Assembly: GCA_964474905.1 (NCBI GenBank)
Contig: CAYYUP010000002.1
Span: 1 to 64,000 of the forward strand
Source of the DNA: JADJRG01 sp964474905
GTDB taxonomy: Bacteria; Myxococcota_A; Polyangia; Nannocystales; Nannocystaceae
Direction: 5' to 3'
Length of the DNA: 64,000 nucleotides
Positions 49,463 through 56,965 of this stretch are shown in pieces (the first letter of the stretch is position 1; the number at the start of each line of letters is the position of its first letter). A program made the translations under genes and the position numbers. The notes below the pieces were generated by a model. The model made no database searches and was not told where the DNA came from. It worked only from the letters and a program-made list of their open reading frames with translations.

Positions 49463-51928
49463 TCAGCGCACCCCCGAGTCGTAGGAGAGACGGCGGGTCT
49501 CGACGTCGGTGGGCAGCAGTTGCCAGAGTTTCTGCACGATCGAGCGCAGCGTATCGTTGTCGCCGCGGCCGAGCGCCTCGCGTCCTTCCTTGATCAGCGC
49601 TTGCGCTCGGACAATGTCGTTGGCGTCGCCGACCTGCGAGGCCGCGTATTCGAAGCGGCGGCTCCAGGCCTCTGGATGCCGACGCGAAGCGGTATTGCCG
49701 AGCCGCGAGATCAACCGCAGCTGGCGTTGGAGTTCGCTGGCATCGCGGGCCTCCTCGGCCCTGCGCATTGACTTGATGCTCTCTTTTAGCAGGTGTTGTT
49801 CGTGCGGCAGGCCGAGATCGCCGACCCAAGAAGTCGCCCAGACGAGCGATTCGTTGGCCTCTTGGATGATCTCGGGCCAGTTGCGATCGAGCTCTAGGTT
49901 CTCGAGTTTGGCATCGAGTTCGAGGAGGGAGCGGCGCGCCTTTTGGGCCGCATCGTTGTCGCCGCCGATCGCCGCGGCGATGTCGATCTCGAGGGCGGGC
50001 AGGGCGGCCTCGATCGCGTTTAGGGGGTCGAGTTGGCCGATTTCGCCGCGACGGAAGGCATCGCTGCGGAGGCCGGCGATCCGCTCTCTTGCCGCTTCGA
50101 CGCTGGCGGCGAGAACCTCTGGATCGGCCTCGGGCACCAGCAGCTGGGCGACGTCCTCGAAGAGTTGATCGAGGGCAGGCACCAGCGCTCGCGCCGACAT
50201 CCGACCGCCGCGATCGAGCTCTAGAGTCATCTCGATCTTTGAGCCCGAGGGCAGGCTCTCCTTGATCGCGACGCCCGAGATTTCGAGGGTGCCGACCAGG
50301 CGACAGAGATGGGCCTCGTCGTGCTCCCCCTGGACGATCGGGATCTTGATCAGGCTCTGATCGCTGCCCTTGGCGACGCCCTCGACGGTCACCAGGGTGA
50401 AGGTGCGGCGGGCGGGTAGCGGCATCCCGCGCTCGAAATAGACGCGAACGTTGTCGTTGGCCAGGGCGACGCCGATGGTCCGCGAGAGCGGCGGATCGGA
50501 GATTGTTAGCCCCTGGACGATGGTCACCGTCGACGGCGAGATGATGACGCGGGCACCGTCGCTGCGGCGGCCTTCGATCTTAAACACGTTGGGTTTGCGC
50601 GGTAGCAACGAGGTCGAGAGAACAAAGGCTCCCTCGCCGTCGACATCGGCCCAGGGGCTCTCCCAGAGGCCGTCACTGCGGAGGAGGCGGAGCTCAGTGG
50701 GTGCCTGAATCGTCGCTGAATCATCGGCGATCGTGCGGCCGACGACGTGCGGCGTGAGGTCTGACGACATCGCCGGAAATTGCAGCCAGACCTTGTAGCC
50801 GTCGGGTAGGGCGAGGGCTTGCGGGCGGGCGTTGAGGCCAGCTGTCGCCGCGTAAATCGCTGCCCCTTGAGCGACCAGGGTCATCGGATCGAGCCCCTCT
50901 GAGAGTGTGCAGCCGAGCCCATGTCTGACCTGCTCGCGGAGCGCCGGCATCACCGAAGGCCCGCCGACCATCACCACATGTTGCAGCTCTGTGGAGGTGA
51001 GCCCGTGACTCTCGAGCAGGCGGCGACAAACCGTGAGCGTGCGTTCGATCGCCGCCTGGCAGAGGCTCTCGAGGGTGCTGCGGCGAAGCTCGAGATCGAG
51101 GTCGTACGAGGTGCCGTTGTGGGTCGTCAGCGCTGGGATCGCGAGCACAGTCGAGTGCGCGCGGGTGAGTTCGATCTTTGCCTCTTCGGCGGCGAGCTTG
51201 AGCTTGAGCAGCGCCGGTGCGTGCTCGGAGTTTGCTCGCGAGAGTTCGACGCCGTCGCGCTCTTGGATCTGCGCGAGTGCCCACTCGACGATCGCCCAGT
51301 CGAAGTCTTTGCCGCCGAGGAAGTTGTCGCCGTCGTGACCGACCACCCGCAGGAGTCCGTCGCGGGTCTCGAGCAGGGACACATCAAAGGTGCCGCCGCC
51401 GAGGTCGTAGACCAGCCAGGCGCCGCTGGTTTCGTCGGCGCTCCAGCCTGCGGCGAGGGCGGAGGCGATCGGCTCCTGCAGCAGCTCGACCCGCTCAAAG
51501 CCTGCGAGTCGCGCGGCGTCGGAGGTGGCGGCATTTTGCGGGAGTTCGAAGAGCGCTGGCACGGAGATCACGGCGACGTCGGGGGCGAAGCCGAATTGCT
51601 CGACGATGTCAGCTCGCAGCGATTTCAGTACCTCCGCCGAGAGTGCCTGCGGACTGTGTCGCTGCCCGGATGCCGGGAATTCCACCTCCTGGGCGGTGCC
51701 CATCAGGCGCTTAAATTCGCCGCGGGTATTGTCGGGATCGTTCTCGAGGTAGCGACGCGCGCGGCTGCCGATGAGCATGTTGCCGCGGCCGTCGATGCGA
51801 ACGATCGAGGGGGTCAACGTGCCGCCCTGGGCATTGCGCACGAGGGTGACGGAGTCGCCGTCGAAGATCGCGGCCGCCGAGTTGGTGGTCCCGAGATCGA
51901 TGCCGACATAGCGGGGCGAGGTAGTCAT
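49463..51928 (-). CDS. Hsp70-family (DnaK-like) ATPase with long helical C-terminus
   Basis: The 821-residue protein has a complete Hsp70 nucleotide-binding domain: GIDLGTTNSAAAIF (phosphate 1), VYDLGGGTFDVSLLE (phosphate 2) and VVMVGGPSVMPALREQV (adenosine). A substrate-binding-like beta domain follows (about 430-560, FTLVTVEGVAKGSDQSLIKIPIVQGEHDEA), then a long helical tail of about 250 residues. It is about 180 residues longer than DnaK, and the tail is different. ATG 51928 is preferred over TTG 51937 because TATCCT ends 8 nt upstream. It lies between a SctJ-like lipoprotein and a J-like gene, so it is a specialised and not a general chaperone. No grpE is nearby. Confidence 0.88.
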   Translation of the reverse strand: MTTSPRYVGIDLGTTNSAAAIFDGDSVTLVRNAQGGTLTPSIVRIDGRGNMLIGSRARRYLENDPDNTRGEFKRLMGTAQEVEFPASGQRHSPQALSAEVLKSLRADIVEQFGFAPDVAVISVPALFELPQNAATSDAARLAGFERVELLQEPIASALAAGWSADETSGAWLVYDLGGGTFDVSLLETRDGLLRVVGHDGDNFLGGKDFDWAIVEWALAQIQERDGVELSRANSEHAPALLKLKLAAEEAKIELTRAHSTVLAIPALTTHNGTSYDLDLELRRSTLESLCQAAIERTLTVCRRLLESHGLTSTELQHVVMVGGPSVMPALREQVRHGLGCTLSEGLDPMTLVAQGAAIYAATAGLNARPQALALPDGYKVWLQFPAMSSDLTPHVVGRTIADDSATIQAPTELRLLRSDGLWESPWADVDGEGAFVLSTSLLPRKPNVFKIEGRRSDGARVIISPSTVTIVQGLTISDPPLSRTIGVALANDNVRVYFERGMPLPARRTFTLVTVEGVAKGSDQSLIKIPIVQGEHDEAHLCRLVGTLEISGVAIKESLPSGSKIEMTLELDRGGRMSARALVPALDQLFEDVAQLLVPEADPEVLAASVEAARERIAGLRSDAFRRGEIGQLDPLNAIEAALPALEIDIAAAIGGDNDAAQKARRSLLELDAKLENLELDRNWPEIIQEANESLVWATSWVGDLGLPHEQHLLKESIKSMRRAEEARDASELQRQLRLISRLGNTASRRHPEAWSRRFEYAASQVGDANDIVRAQALIKEGREALGRGDNDTLRSIVQKLWQLLPTDVETRRLSYDSGVR

Positions 51929-51936
51929 CGGCGGCA

Positions 51937-51942
51937 AGGATA
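51937..51942 (-). promoter_or_regulatory. Internal -10-like box (TATCCT) before the Hsp70-like gene
   Basis: TATCCT ends 8 nt before ATG 51928 in the 24-nt gap after the SctJ-like gene. It suggests an internal, leaderless transcript for the last three genes. Confidence 0.35.
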
Positions 51943-51952
51943 GCCGCGTTGT

Positions 51953-52552
51953 TCAGGTGGGGGGGCGTCGCCAGCGGGGGCGCCAGCGGAGACGGTCGAT
52001 CGTGATCCCTAGGCTGGCCCCGAGGGCGAGCCATGCGACGATCAAAAATGGGCGCAGATACGCGTGCCTAGGCTCCGGTGCGGGGCTTGATGCGACGAGA
52101 TCGACCGTCACCTGAGCCTTTGGAGCGCCGAGCACCGCGCGGGCGACTGTCTCCGCACGGCTTTGGATTTGGGTTGCGCGTTCGCTTGGACCCCGGAGGC
52201 TGAGCACGACGTGGGCAGGCTCTCCTGGAGGTGCGCTGACGTGGGTGCGCAGTACGGCGAGCTGCGGATCCTCGGCGAGGTGCTCTTGAATCGTGCCCGC
52301 CAGCGCCAGCTCCGTGCGTGCTCGCTCGCCCGCCCGAGTCGGGACTAGCGCCGGGTCACCGAAGAGCATCGCTTTTGTCCGGGGTGCGCTGCGCTGTCGC
52401 CGCGGGTCCTGTTCGCTTGCCGGCGCGCAGGCCCCCAGAGCCAGGGCGAGCAGGACGAGCCGGGCGCGAGCGACGGGTCGCCGGCTCCACCGGTACCCGA
52501 TCGATCGCGGCGACCGGTGGCGGTCACTGGCATCGGGGGGCGGGCGTGTCAC
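51953..52552 (-). CDS. Lipoprotein resembling the type III secretion ring protein SctJ/YscJ
   Basis: The 199-residue product starts at GTG 52552. After a basic n-region it has a hydrophobic stretch ending in lipobox LGAC (Cys at about 42). The middle (RARTELALAGTIQEHLAEDPQLAVLRTHVSAPPGEPAHVVLSLRGPS, then RAVLGAPKAQVTVDLVASSP) resembles the ring-building domain of YscJ/FliF: LA-xTIxxxxgVxxaRVHva... and a final VTVxLV strand. A C-terminal TM (AYLRPFLIVAWLALGASLGI) follows, as in SctJ. It overlaps the sigma gene by 29 nt. No other secretion gene is in the window, so it may be an orphan part or have a separate function. Confidence 0.5.
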   Translation of the reverse strand: MTRPPPDASDRHRSPRSIGYRWSRRPVARARLVLLALALGACAPASEQDPRRQRSAPRTKAMLFGDPALVPTRAGERARTELALAGTIQEHLAEDPQLAVLRTHVSAPPGEPAHVVLSLRGPSERATQIQSRAETVARAVLGAPKAQVTVDLVASSPAPEPRHAYLRPFLIVAWLALGASLGITIDRLRWRPRWRRPPT

Positions 52553-53285
52553 CGGGGCTTCCTGTCTGGGTGCGCATCATGCCGCCGAGCTTTCGCAAGA
52601 GGCGGGCGTGCCGGCGGGAGATCGTACTGACCGCGACACCGACCTCGGCCGCGTACACGTGCATGTTGAGTTCACGGTGGTAGAGCGCATCGATCAGCGC
52701 CTGCTCGTCGGCATCGCAGCGGGAGACCGCGCCCAAGAGGTGCTCCTTGGCCTCGACGGCAATGAGGGTTTCGTCGGCGGATTGCGAACTCGTATCGCCG
52801 GTGGTTTCGGGGTCAGCGTTGGCCAATTTTGAGAGCTGCACCGCAGTAGTGGTTTTGCGGATGAGTTCGGCGGCGGCCTCGACCCGTTCTTTAAGGCTCC
52901 GGGGGTCGGAGGTCGCTCCAATCGCGGCCTTGCGGGTCTCCTCTTCGTAGAGGGATTGGGTCACGGCCATCGCCCGCAGGGCCCGGCGATGTCGACGGAT
53001 CGTCGGATTCTCCGCCCGAACCGCATCGATCATCGCCCCGCGGATCCGCAGGTAGGCGTAGCCCTGGAAGGGCACCCCGGTTGTCGGGTCGTAGCGGAGT
53101 GCCGCCTTGACGAGCGCTTCGTTGCCGGCGCTCTCAAACTCTTCGAGGGGCAGGACGCCGACCTGGGAGTGAACGGCGCGAGCGATCTGAGTGACCCGCG
53201 GCGCGACCCTCAGGACCCAACGTTGTTGCTCGTGGTTGAGGCTGCCTTCGGGCATTGCGTGCGGCTTAGCTATGGACCTCGACAC
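52524..53285 (-). CDS. FliA/SigF-like alternative sigma factor
   Basis: The 253-residue sigma-70 group 3 factor has region 2 clearly of FliA type: EFESAGNEALVKAALRYDPTTGVPFQGYAYLRIRGAMIDAVRAENPTIRRHRRALRA. Region 4 is recognisable but degenerate (ALIDALYHRELNMHVYAAEVGVAVSTISRRHARLLRKLGG). Translation may start at GTG 53285, overlapping the PilZ stop by 20 nt, or at ATG 53255. No FlgM-like anti-sigma gene is present. Its position at the head of an operon with SctJ-like and Hsp70-like genes suggests that it controls a secretion or envelope regulon. Confidence 0.83.
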   Translation of the reverse strand: MSRSIAKPHAMPEGSLNHEQQRWVLRVAPRVTQIARAVHSQVGVLPLEEFESAGNEALVKAALRYDPTTGVPFQGYAYLRIRGAMIDAVRAENPTIRRHRRALRAMAVTQSLYEEETRKAAIGATSDPRSLKERVEAAAELIRKTTTAVQLSKLANADPETTGDTSSQSADETLIAVEAKEHLLGAVSRCDADEQALIDALYHRELNMHVYAAEVGVAVSTISRRHARLLRKLGGMMRTQTGSPGDTPAPRCQ

Positions 53286-53586
53286 AGGCGTCGATGTGAT
53301 GCGAGAGCTGTGAGAGCTGCTCGTCGCTGAGCCCCTGAAAATGGATCGCCATGTCGCGCTCGCTCGCCCGGACGACGACGCCTTTAAGCGGGAGGTGCAC
53401 CTCGCCGAGTTCTGGGAAGGAGAGGATCATGGTCACGCCAGTGCCCGTTGTCTCCCAGGCGGGGCCTTTGAATTTACAACCGCCGATGCTGACATCCACG
53501 AGGGGCCTGGCGAGCAGGACCTCAGAGCCGAGCACATCGGCGCGGGCATGGATGCGCAGACGGGGATGGAAGCGTGCTTCTGCCAC
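53266..53586 (-). CDS. PilZ-domain protein, first gene of the six-gene operon
   Basis: The 106-residue PilZ protein has the c-di-GMP-binding signature: RFHPR (RxxxR) in ARFHPRLRIHARADVL and DVSIGGCKF (D/NxSxxG), followed by beta strands (VTMILSFPELGEVHLPLKGVVV) and a C-terminal helix. PilZ proteins bind cyclic-di-GMP and change the activity of partner proteins. I start at GTG 53586, since TATCAT ends 6 nt upstream and the domain begins here; the upstream ORF is non-coding in appearance. It overlaps the sigma-factor gene, so c-di-GMP is a likely input to this operon. Confidence 0.85.
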   Translation of the reverse strand: MAEARFHPRLRIHARADVLGSEVLLARPLVDVSIGGCKFKGPAWETTGTGVTMILSFPELGEVHLPLKGVVVRASERDMAIHFQGLSDEQLSQLSHHIDACVEVHS

Positions 53587-53592
53587 CGGCGG

Positions 53593-53598
53593 ATGATA
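53593..53598 (-). promoter_or_regulatory. Putative -10 box (TATCAT) of the six-gene operon, leaderless spacing
   Basis: TATCAT ends 6 nt before GTG 53586. The spacer CCGCCG has no ribosome-binding site. Confidence 0.4.
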
Positions 53599-53671
53599 GC
53601 GAGCGCAGGCGGGCTTTGGGTGGCTTTGGGCAGTGGGGCGGGACGGCCTGGCACTGGTTTTGCGACGCGCG

Positions 53672-53695
53672 TGACAAATTGTCAGATTAGCTGAC
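53672..53695. promoter_or_regulatory. Overlapping dyads (operator-like) in the divergent region
   Basis: TGACAAATTGTCA (53672-53684) is a perfect dyad with a 3-nt centre, and GTCAGATTAGCTGAC (53681-53695) is a second perfect dyad with a 5-nt centre; they share bases. They lie about 85 nt upstream of the PilZ operon start and 115 nt upstream of the divergent lipoprotein. The phased TGAC half-sites suggest regulator binding. Confidence 0.5.
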
Positions 53696-53809
53696 GAGCG
53701 CGGGCGCCTGCGGTGGTCTAAGCCTGCGTTTTTCTGTGACTTCGGCAGAACGCTGGTGTTGGCGGGCGCTTTGCTGTACCTACCCCTCGATCCCCCCAGG
53801 CCCGAACGC

Positions 53810-54331
53810 ATGATCGCCAGGAAGCTCAGCCGAAGCCTCGCTCTCGCCCTCGCCTTTGTCCTCGCCGCGCCGGCGCTGACGGGCTGTAAAAACGTGCCGA
53901 CGATCCCCGGCACGGAGATCCCCGACTCGGACGAGAACCGCGAGATCCTGCAGGTGCTCGAGCGCTACCGGACCGCGATGGTGCGCCAGGATCGGGCATC
54001 GATCCTCGCCACCGCTCACGAGACCTACTACGACGAGTCGGGCACCGACGATCCCTACGACGATATCATTTACGAGGAATTGCCCGAGCTGCTTCGGGTC
54101 CGTTTGGGCCAGGTCGATTCGATTCGATTCACGATGGAGTACCTCGATATCTACGTTCGAAACGAGCGGGCGACCGTTCATGTGTGGATCGACGCCGCGA
54201 TCCACATGAAGCCGATCCTCAATGAGGACGGTACACCGCGCCTTCAGCCGCGTTTCGCTCGCCAGCAGGATTACGCCAAGTTTGAGCTCATTCGCGAGGG
54301 CGAGAGCTGGCAAATTACCAAGGGTATTTAG
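53810..54331 (+). CDS. Lipoprotein with NTF2/SnoaL-like domain
   Basis: The 173-residue product starts at ATG 53810. The signal peptide IARKLSRSLALALAFVLAAPALTGC has lipobox LTGC. The mature part (NREILQVLERYRTAMVRQDRASILATAHETYYDESGTDDP, then VDSIRFTMEYLDIYVRNERATVHVWIDAAIHM and YAKFELIREGESWQITKGI) has the alpha-beta pattern of NTF2-like cone folds, with a helix of DxxxI/L-type residues and a curved sheet. Such domains often bind small ligands and are seen in periplasmic proteins without enzyme activity. It is divergent from the PilZ operon and may be co-regulated through the shared dyads. Confidence 0.72.
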   Translation: MIARKLSRSLALALAFVLAAPALTGCKNVPTIPGTEIPDSDENREILQVLERYRTAMVRQDRASILATAHETYYDESGTDDPYDDIIYEELPELLRVRLGQVDSIRFTMEYLDIYVRNERATVHVWIDAAIHMKPILNEDGTPRLQPRFARQQDYAKFELIREGESWQITKGI

Positions 54332-54439
54332 GTCGTGTTGCCCGTTCCATCGGGTCTAAACAACGTACCTCTGAGGGGGCGGCCGGCGGGCTCTTCTTTG
54401 ACCGCTGTGGGGCGGTTGGCATGGCGGCGTCGACCGGGG

Positions 54440-54445
54440 TAGCTT
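54440..54445 (+). promoter_or_regulatory. Putative -10 box (TAGCTT) of the propeller lipoprotein gene
   Basis: TAGCTT ends 6 nt before GTG 54452, favouring that start over ATG 54461. Confidence 0.3.
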
Positions 54446-54451
54446 TCTCGG

Positions 54452-56065
54452 GTGCGACAGATGTGGCTTGTCGGAGGCGCGCTCTTTGCTGCGGGCTGCG
54501 CTCTGCAAAATCCGGGGTACAGCGCCTCTTCAGAGGCCAGTGTCGCGGCGGCTTCAACCGTTGGATCCGGGAGCACAACGTCGCCGAGCACTGGCACGGG
54601 TTCGACATCCTCTGACGGTTCGGCGGCCGCGACGACGGTAACCCTGACGACCTCAGCATCCGGTTCGACGACGACGACGACGACGACGACGACCGACACC
54701 ACCGGTGAGCCCGAGTGCTGGGATCTCGATGGCTGCGCTGCGAGCAGCGACTGGGTGATCCATTACGAGAGGTCGGGCCTCGTTCACGAGGTTTTGCAGC
54801 TCGCGAGTCTCAGTGATGGCTCGATTATCGCGACCGGTGCGTTCCGCAAGGGCATGTTTAGCTTCGACGAGGCGACCACGAGCACCGAGGAGTTCGAGGC
54901 TTTCTATGTCGCGAGAATTGCGAGCGGCGGCGAGGTGCAGTGGCTCAAGTCCTTTGCGAGCACGGGCTGTATCGGGGACTGTGACCGCGTCTTCGACCTG
55001 AGTGTCGATGAGGCGGACAACATCTACCTCGGCGGCTATTTCAACCAAAAGTTGAGCCTGGATGGCATCACGCTCGAGGGAGGTGGCAACGCCGAGGCAT
55101 TCTATGCCGTGCTCACGGCCGACGGCACCGTACTGTCAGCCCAAGAATTCCCGGGACCTATCAATCAGTACACCGAGGAGATCGCGGTCGCCGAGGGCGG
55201 ACTCATTATCGCCGGCGCGTACGACGGTGATTTCGATTTTGCCGGGCAGTCTGCTCCAAGCGCGCCGGAGGGCCAGTGGAATTCGTTTATCGGCAAGTTT
55301 GGTGGCGACGAAAAGATCCAGTGGGCGCTCTTTGGCGATTCCGCGGGGAAGACTTCGATCACAGCGATAGCCGCAGCGGCCGACGGATCGGTCGTCATTG
55401 GCGGCAACTTCGGTGTGGGACTGACTCTCGGCGGGATAGAGCTCGACGCGCTTGGTCAAAGTGATGGCTTTTTCGCCAAGATTTCCTCGGACGGAGAGGT
55501 TGTGTGGCTTCGAAGGATCGGCACTCTCGGGGACTTTCAATACGTCTTTGATCTGAAAATCGATGCGGATAACAATATTTGGGTGTCCGGGGCTTGCTCA
55601 TCAGTGATCGAAGTTCTCCCGGTATCTATCGTCTGTGGCAAAAACAGCGGCTATGTGCTGAAGGCAGAGCCAGAGCAAGGCGTGGGCCTCTGGGGGGTCG
55701 CGTTTAACGGGCCGCCGAGCGATATCGGCATCAGCGCAAACCACATTTCGATCACGCCGGCCGGGCGTGGGCTTGTGCTCGGACGCTATGCAGGATTTGT
55801 CGAGATAGGCGATGATATGCACAATTCAAATGGTGCCAGTGATGTCTATATCGCCGAACTGTCGAGTGATGGAGATGTCCTGTGGAGCCAGAGCATTGGC
55901 GGTAATAATGCGGAAGTAATCGTCGAGTTTAGCTCTGATTTGGTCGCGCTTGGGGATCATGCATTTGCGCTCGCTGGGGTATTTTACGGTTCTGTTGGTC
56001 TGGGCGATTTTCCGACCGATTTCGCTGACCAGACGCACAACGTATTCCTTCACGCGAGCTATTGA
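54452..56065 (+). CDS. Lipoprotein with SBBP-like beta-propeller repeats
   Basis: The 537-residue protein starts at GTG 54452 or ATG 54461. Signal peptide MWLVGGALFAAGC gives lipobox FAAGC. A Ser/Thr linker with a (GAC)9 poly-Thr tract follows, then a Cys pair in ECWDLDGCAASS. The body is made of repeats such as DNIYLGGYFNQKLSLDGITLEGGGNAEAFYAVL and GGEVQWLKSF, the SBBP (seven-bladed) propeller pattern seen in myxobacterial surface proteins. No catalytic motif is present. It is likely a surface or secreted binding protein. Confidence 0.78.
   Translation: MRQMWLVGGALFAAGCALQNPGYSASSEASVAAASTVGSGSTTSPSTGTGSTSSDGSAAATTVTLTTSASGSTTTTTTTTTDTTGEPECWDLDGCAASSDWVIHYERSGLVHEVLQLASLSDGSIIATGAFRKGMFSFDEATTSTEEFEAFYVARIASGGEVQWLKSFASTGCIGDCDRVFDLSVDEADNIYLGGYFNQKLSLDGITLEGGGNAEAFYAVLTADGTVLSAQEFPGPINQYTEEIAVAEGGLIIAGAYDGDFDFAGQSAPSAPEGQWNSFIGKFGGDEKIQWALFGDSAGKTSITAIAAAADGSVVIGGNFGVGLTLGGIELDALGQSDGFFAKISSDGEVVWLRRIGTLGDFQYVFDLKIDADNNIWVSGACSSVIEVLPVSIVCGKNSGYVLKAEPEQGVGLWGVAFNGPPSDIGISANHISITPAGRGLVLGRYAGFVEIGDDMHNSNGASDVYIAELSSDGDVLWSQSIGGNNAEVIVEFSSDLVALGDHAFALAGVFYGSVGLGDFPTDFADQTHNVFLHASY
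54667..54693 (+). repeat. (GAC)9 trinucleotide repeat in the lipoprotein linker
   Basis: Nine tandem GAC units encode a run of Thr in frame (ACG). Length change would alter the linker in multiples of three without frameshift. Confidence 0.9.
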
Positions 56066-56115
56066 GCGTCGAGTCGCCCAGCTGTGGCGGGGCGAGTGAC
56101 CGCTGAGGTTCGCGC

Positions 56116-56965
56116 TTACCAAGCAGGCCGAACTTGCTCGAGGCAACTTCCATCAGGGTCGTCCAGGCCGATGGCGCCGTGTTCGACCCGAGTCAGTCGC
56201 GGCGCGACCCATTCGCGAATGATCTCATTGACGCAGAGTACGAGCATAAAGCCGGCGAGTGCTGCGAGCAGCGGGAGCGTCGTCGCCGGGCTCCTCGTCG
56301 ATCCAGGCCCAGAGCGGCGCCATGATGACGAACCACAATCCGTACATCAGCGTGCCAAAGCCCAGGGCGAAGCTGAGATCGTCGTAGCAGAAGACCCCGT
56401 GGATCCAGGGGTTGGCGTTGAGCAGGGTCTCTAGGCCGGCGACGACGAAACAGAGCGGCAGATAGGCGAGGGCGCGGCGCCTTCGCGCGTTTGCGGGCAG
56501 TAGGGAGCGGAGGGCACGAGTCCCCGTATTTAGGAGGGTCGCGTAGGTCGTGAAATAGACAGCTGTCAGGGGGTAGAGAAAGAGGGGTACATTGTGCAGA
56601 TTCCAGGCTGTGCCGAATCCGTAGTGCATATGGAGTATCTCGTAAAAATACTCAGTGTAGTAATTACCGAGGCAGGCGAACACCAACATGAAGGCCTGGA
56701 TTTTTATGTGGCTCCGTCGCCACCACGATCGCTGTTGCTCGCTCGCAGGTGCTCGAAGGATCCCGCCGATCAAGAGGGCGAACCACAGACCTGCACCAAA
56801 TGACATGAAAGCGAGATCGCCCCAGGGGGCGTCGCGCCAGGCCTCGGCAGCGCCACCGAGCATCACCAGGCTCGCGAGCAGCCCCCAGATAGGCGTGAAG
56901 AGCAGGTACCAGCGCTCGGCTGCGGCCTTACCGAGATGTCTTGAGGAGCCGATCGAGCGGCTCAT
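56116..56965 (-). CDS. Cycloeucalenol-cycloisomerase-like membrane protein, frameshifted near 56278
   Basis: The ORF 56225-56965 (246 residues) resembles plant cycloeucalenol cycloisomerase. AAAERWYLLFTPIW, FMLVFACLGNYYTEYFYEIL, WNLHNVPLFLYPLTAVYF, GLETLLNANPWIHGVFCYDDLSFALGFG and the following APLWAWIDEE match the order and identities of that family (NYF-H-YFF, NNVPH, YLETIAIANF, FRMDE). After WAWIDEEPGDD the frame fails. Shifting by one base gives LPLLAALAGFMLVLCVNEII, a final TM helix as in the plant enzyme, to a stop at 56116. So one base seems to be inserted at about 56278, either a mutation or a sequencing error. The family opens the 9,19-cyclopropane of sterol precursors. Confidence 0.65.

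Noticed and set aside
49461..49829. Longer N-terminus for the J-like protein
   Set aside because: It lies within the Hsp70-like gene in another frame and has Arg/Ala-rich shadow composition; homology begins at ATG 49460.
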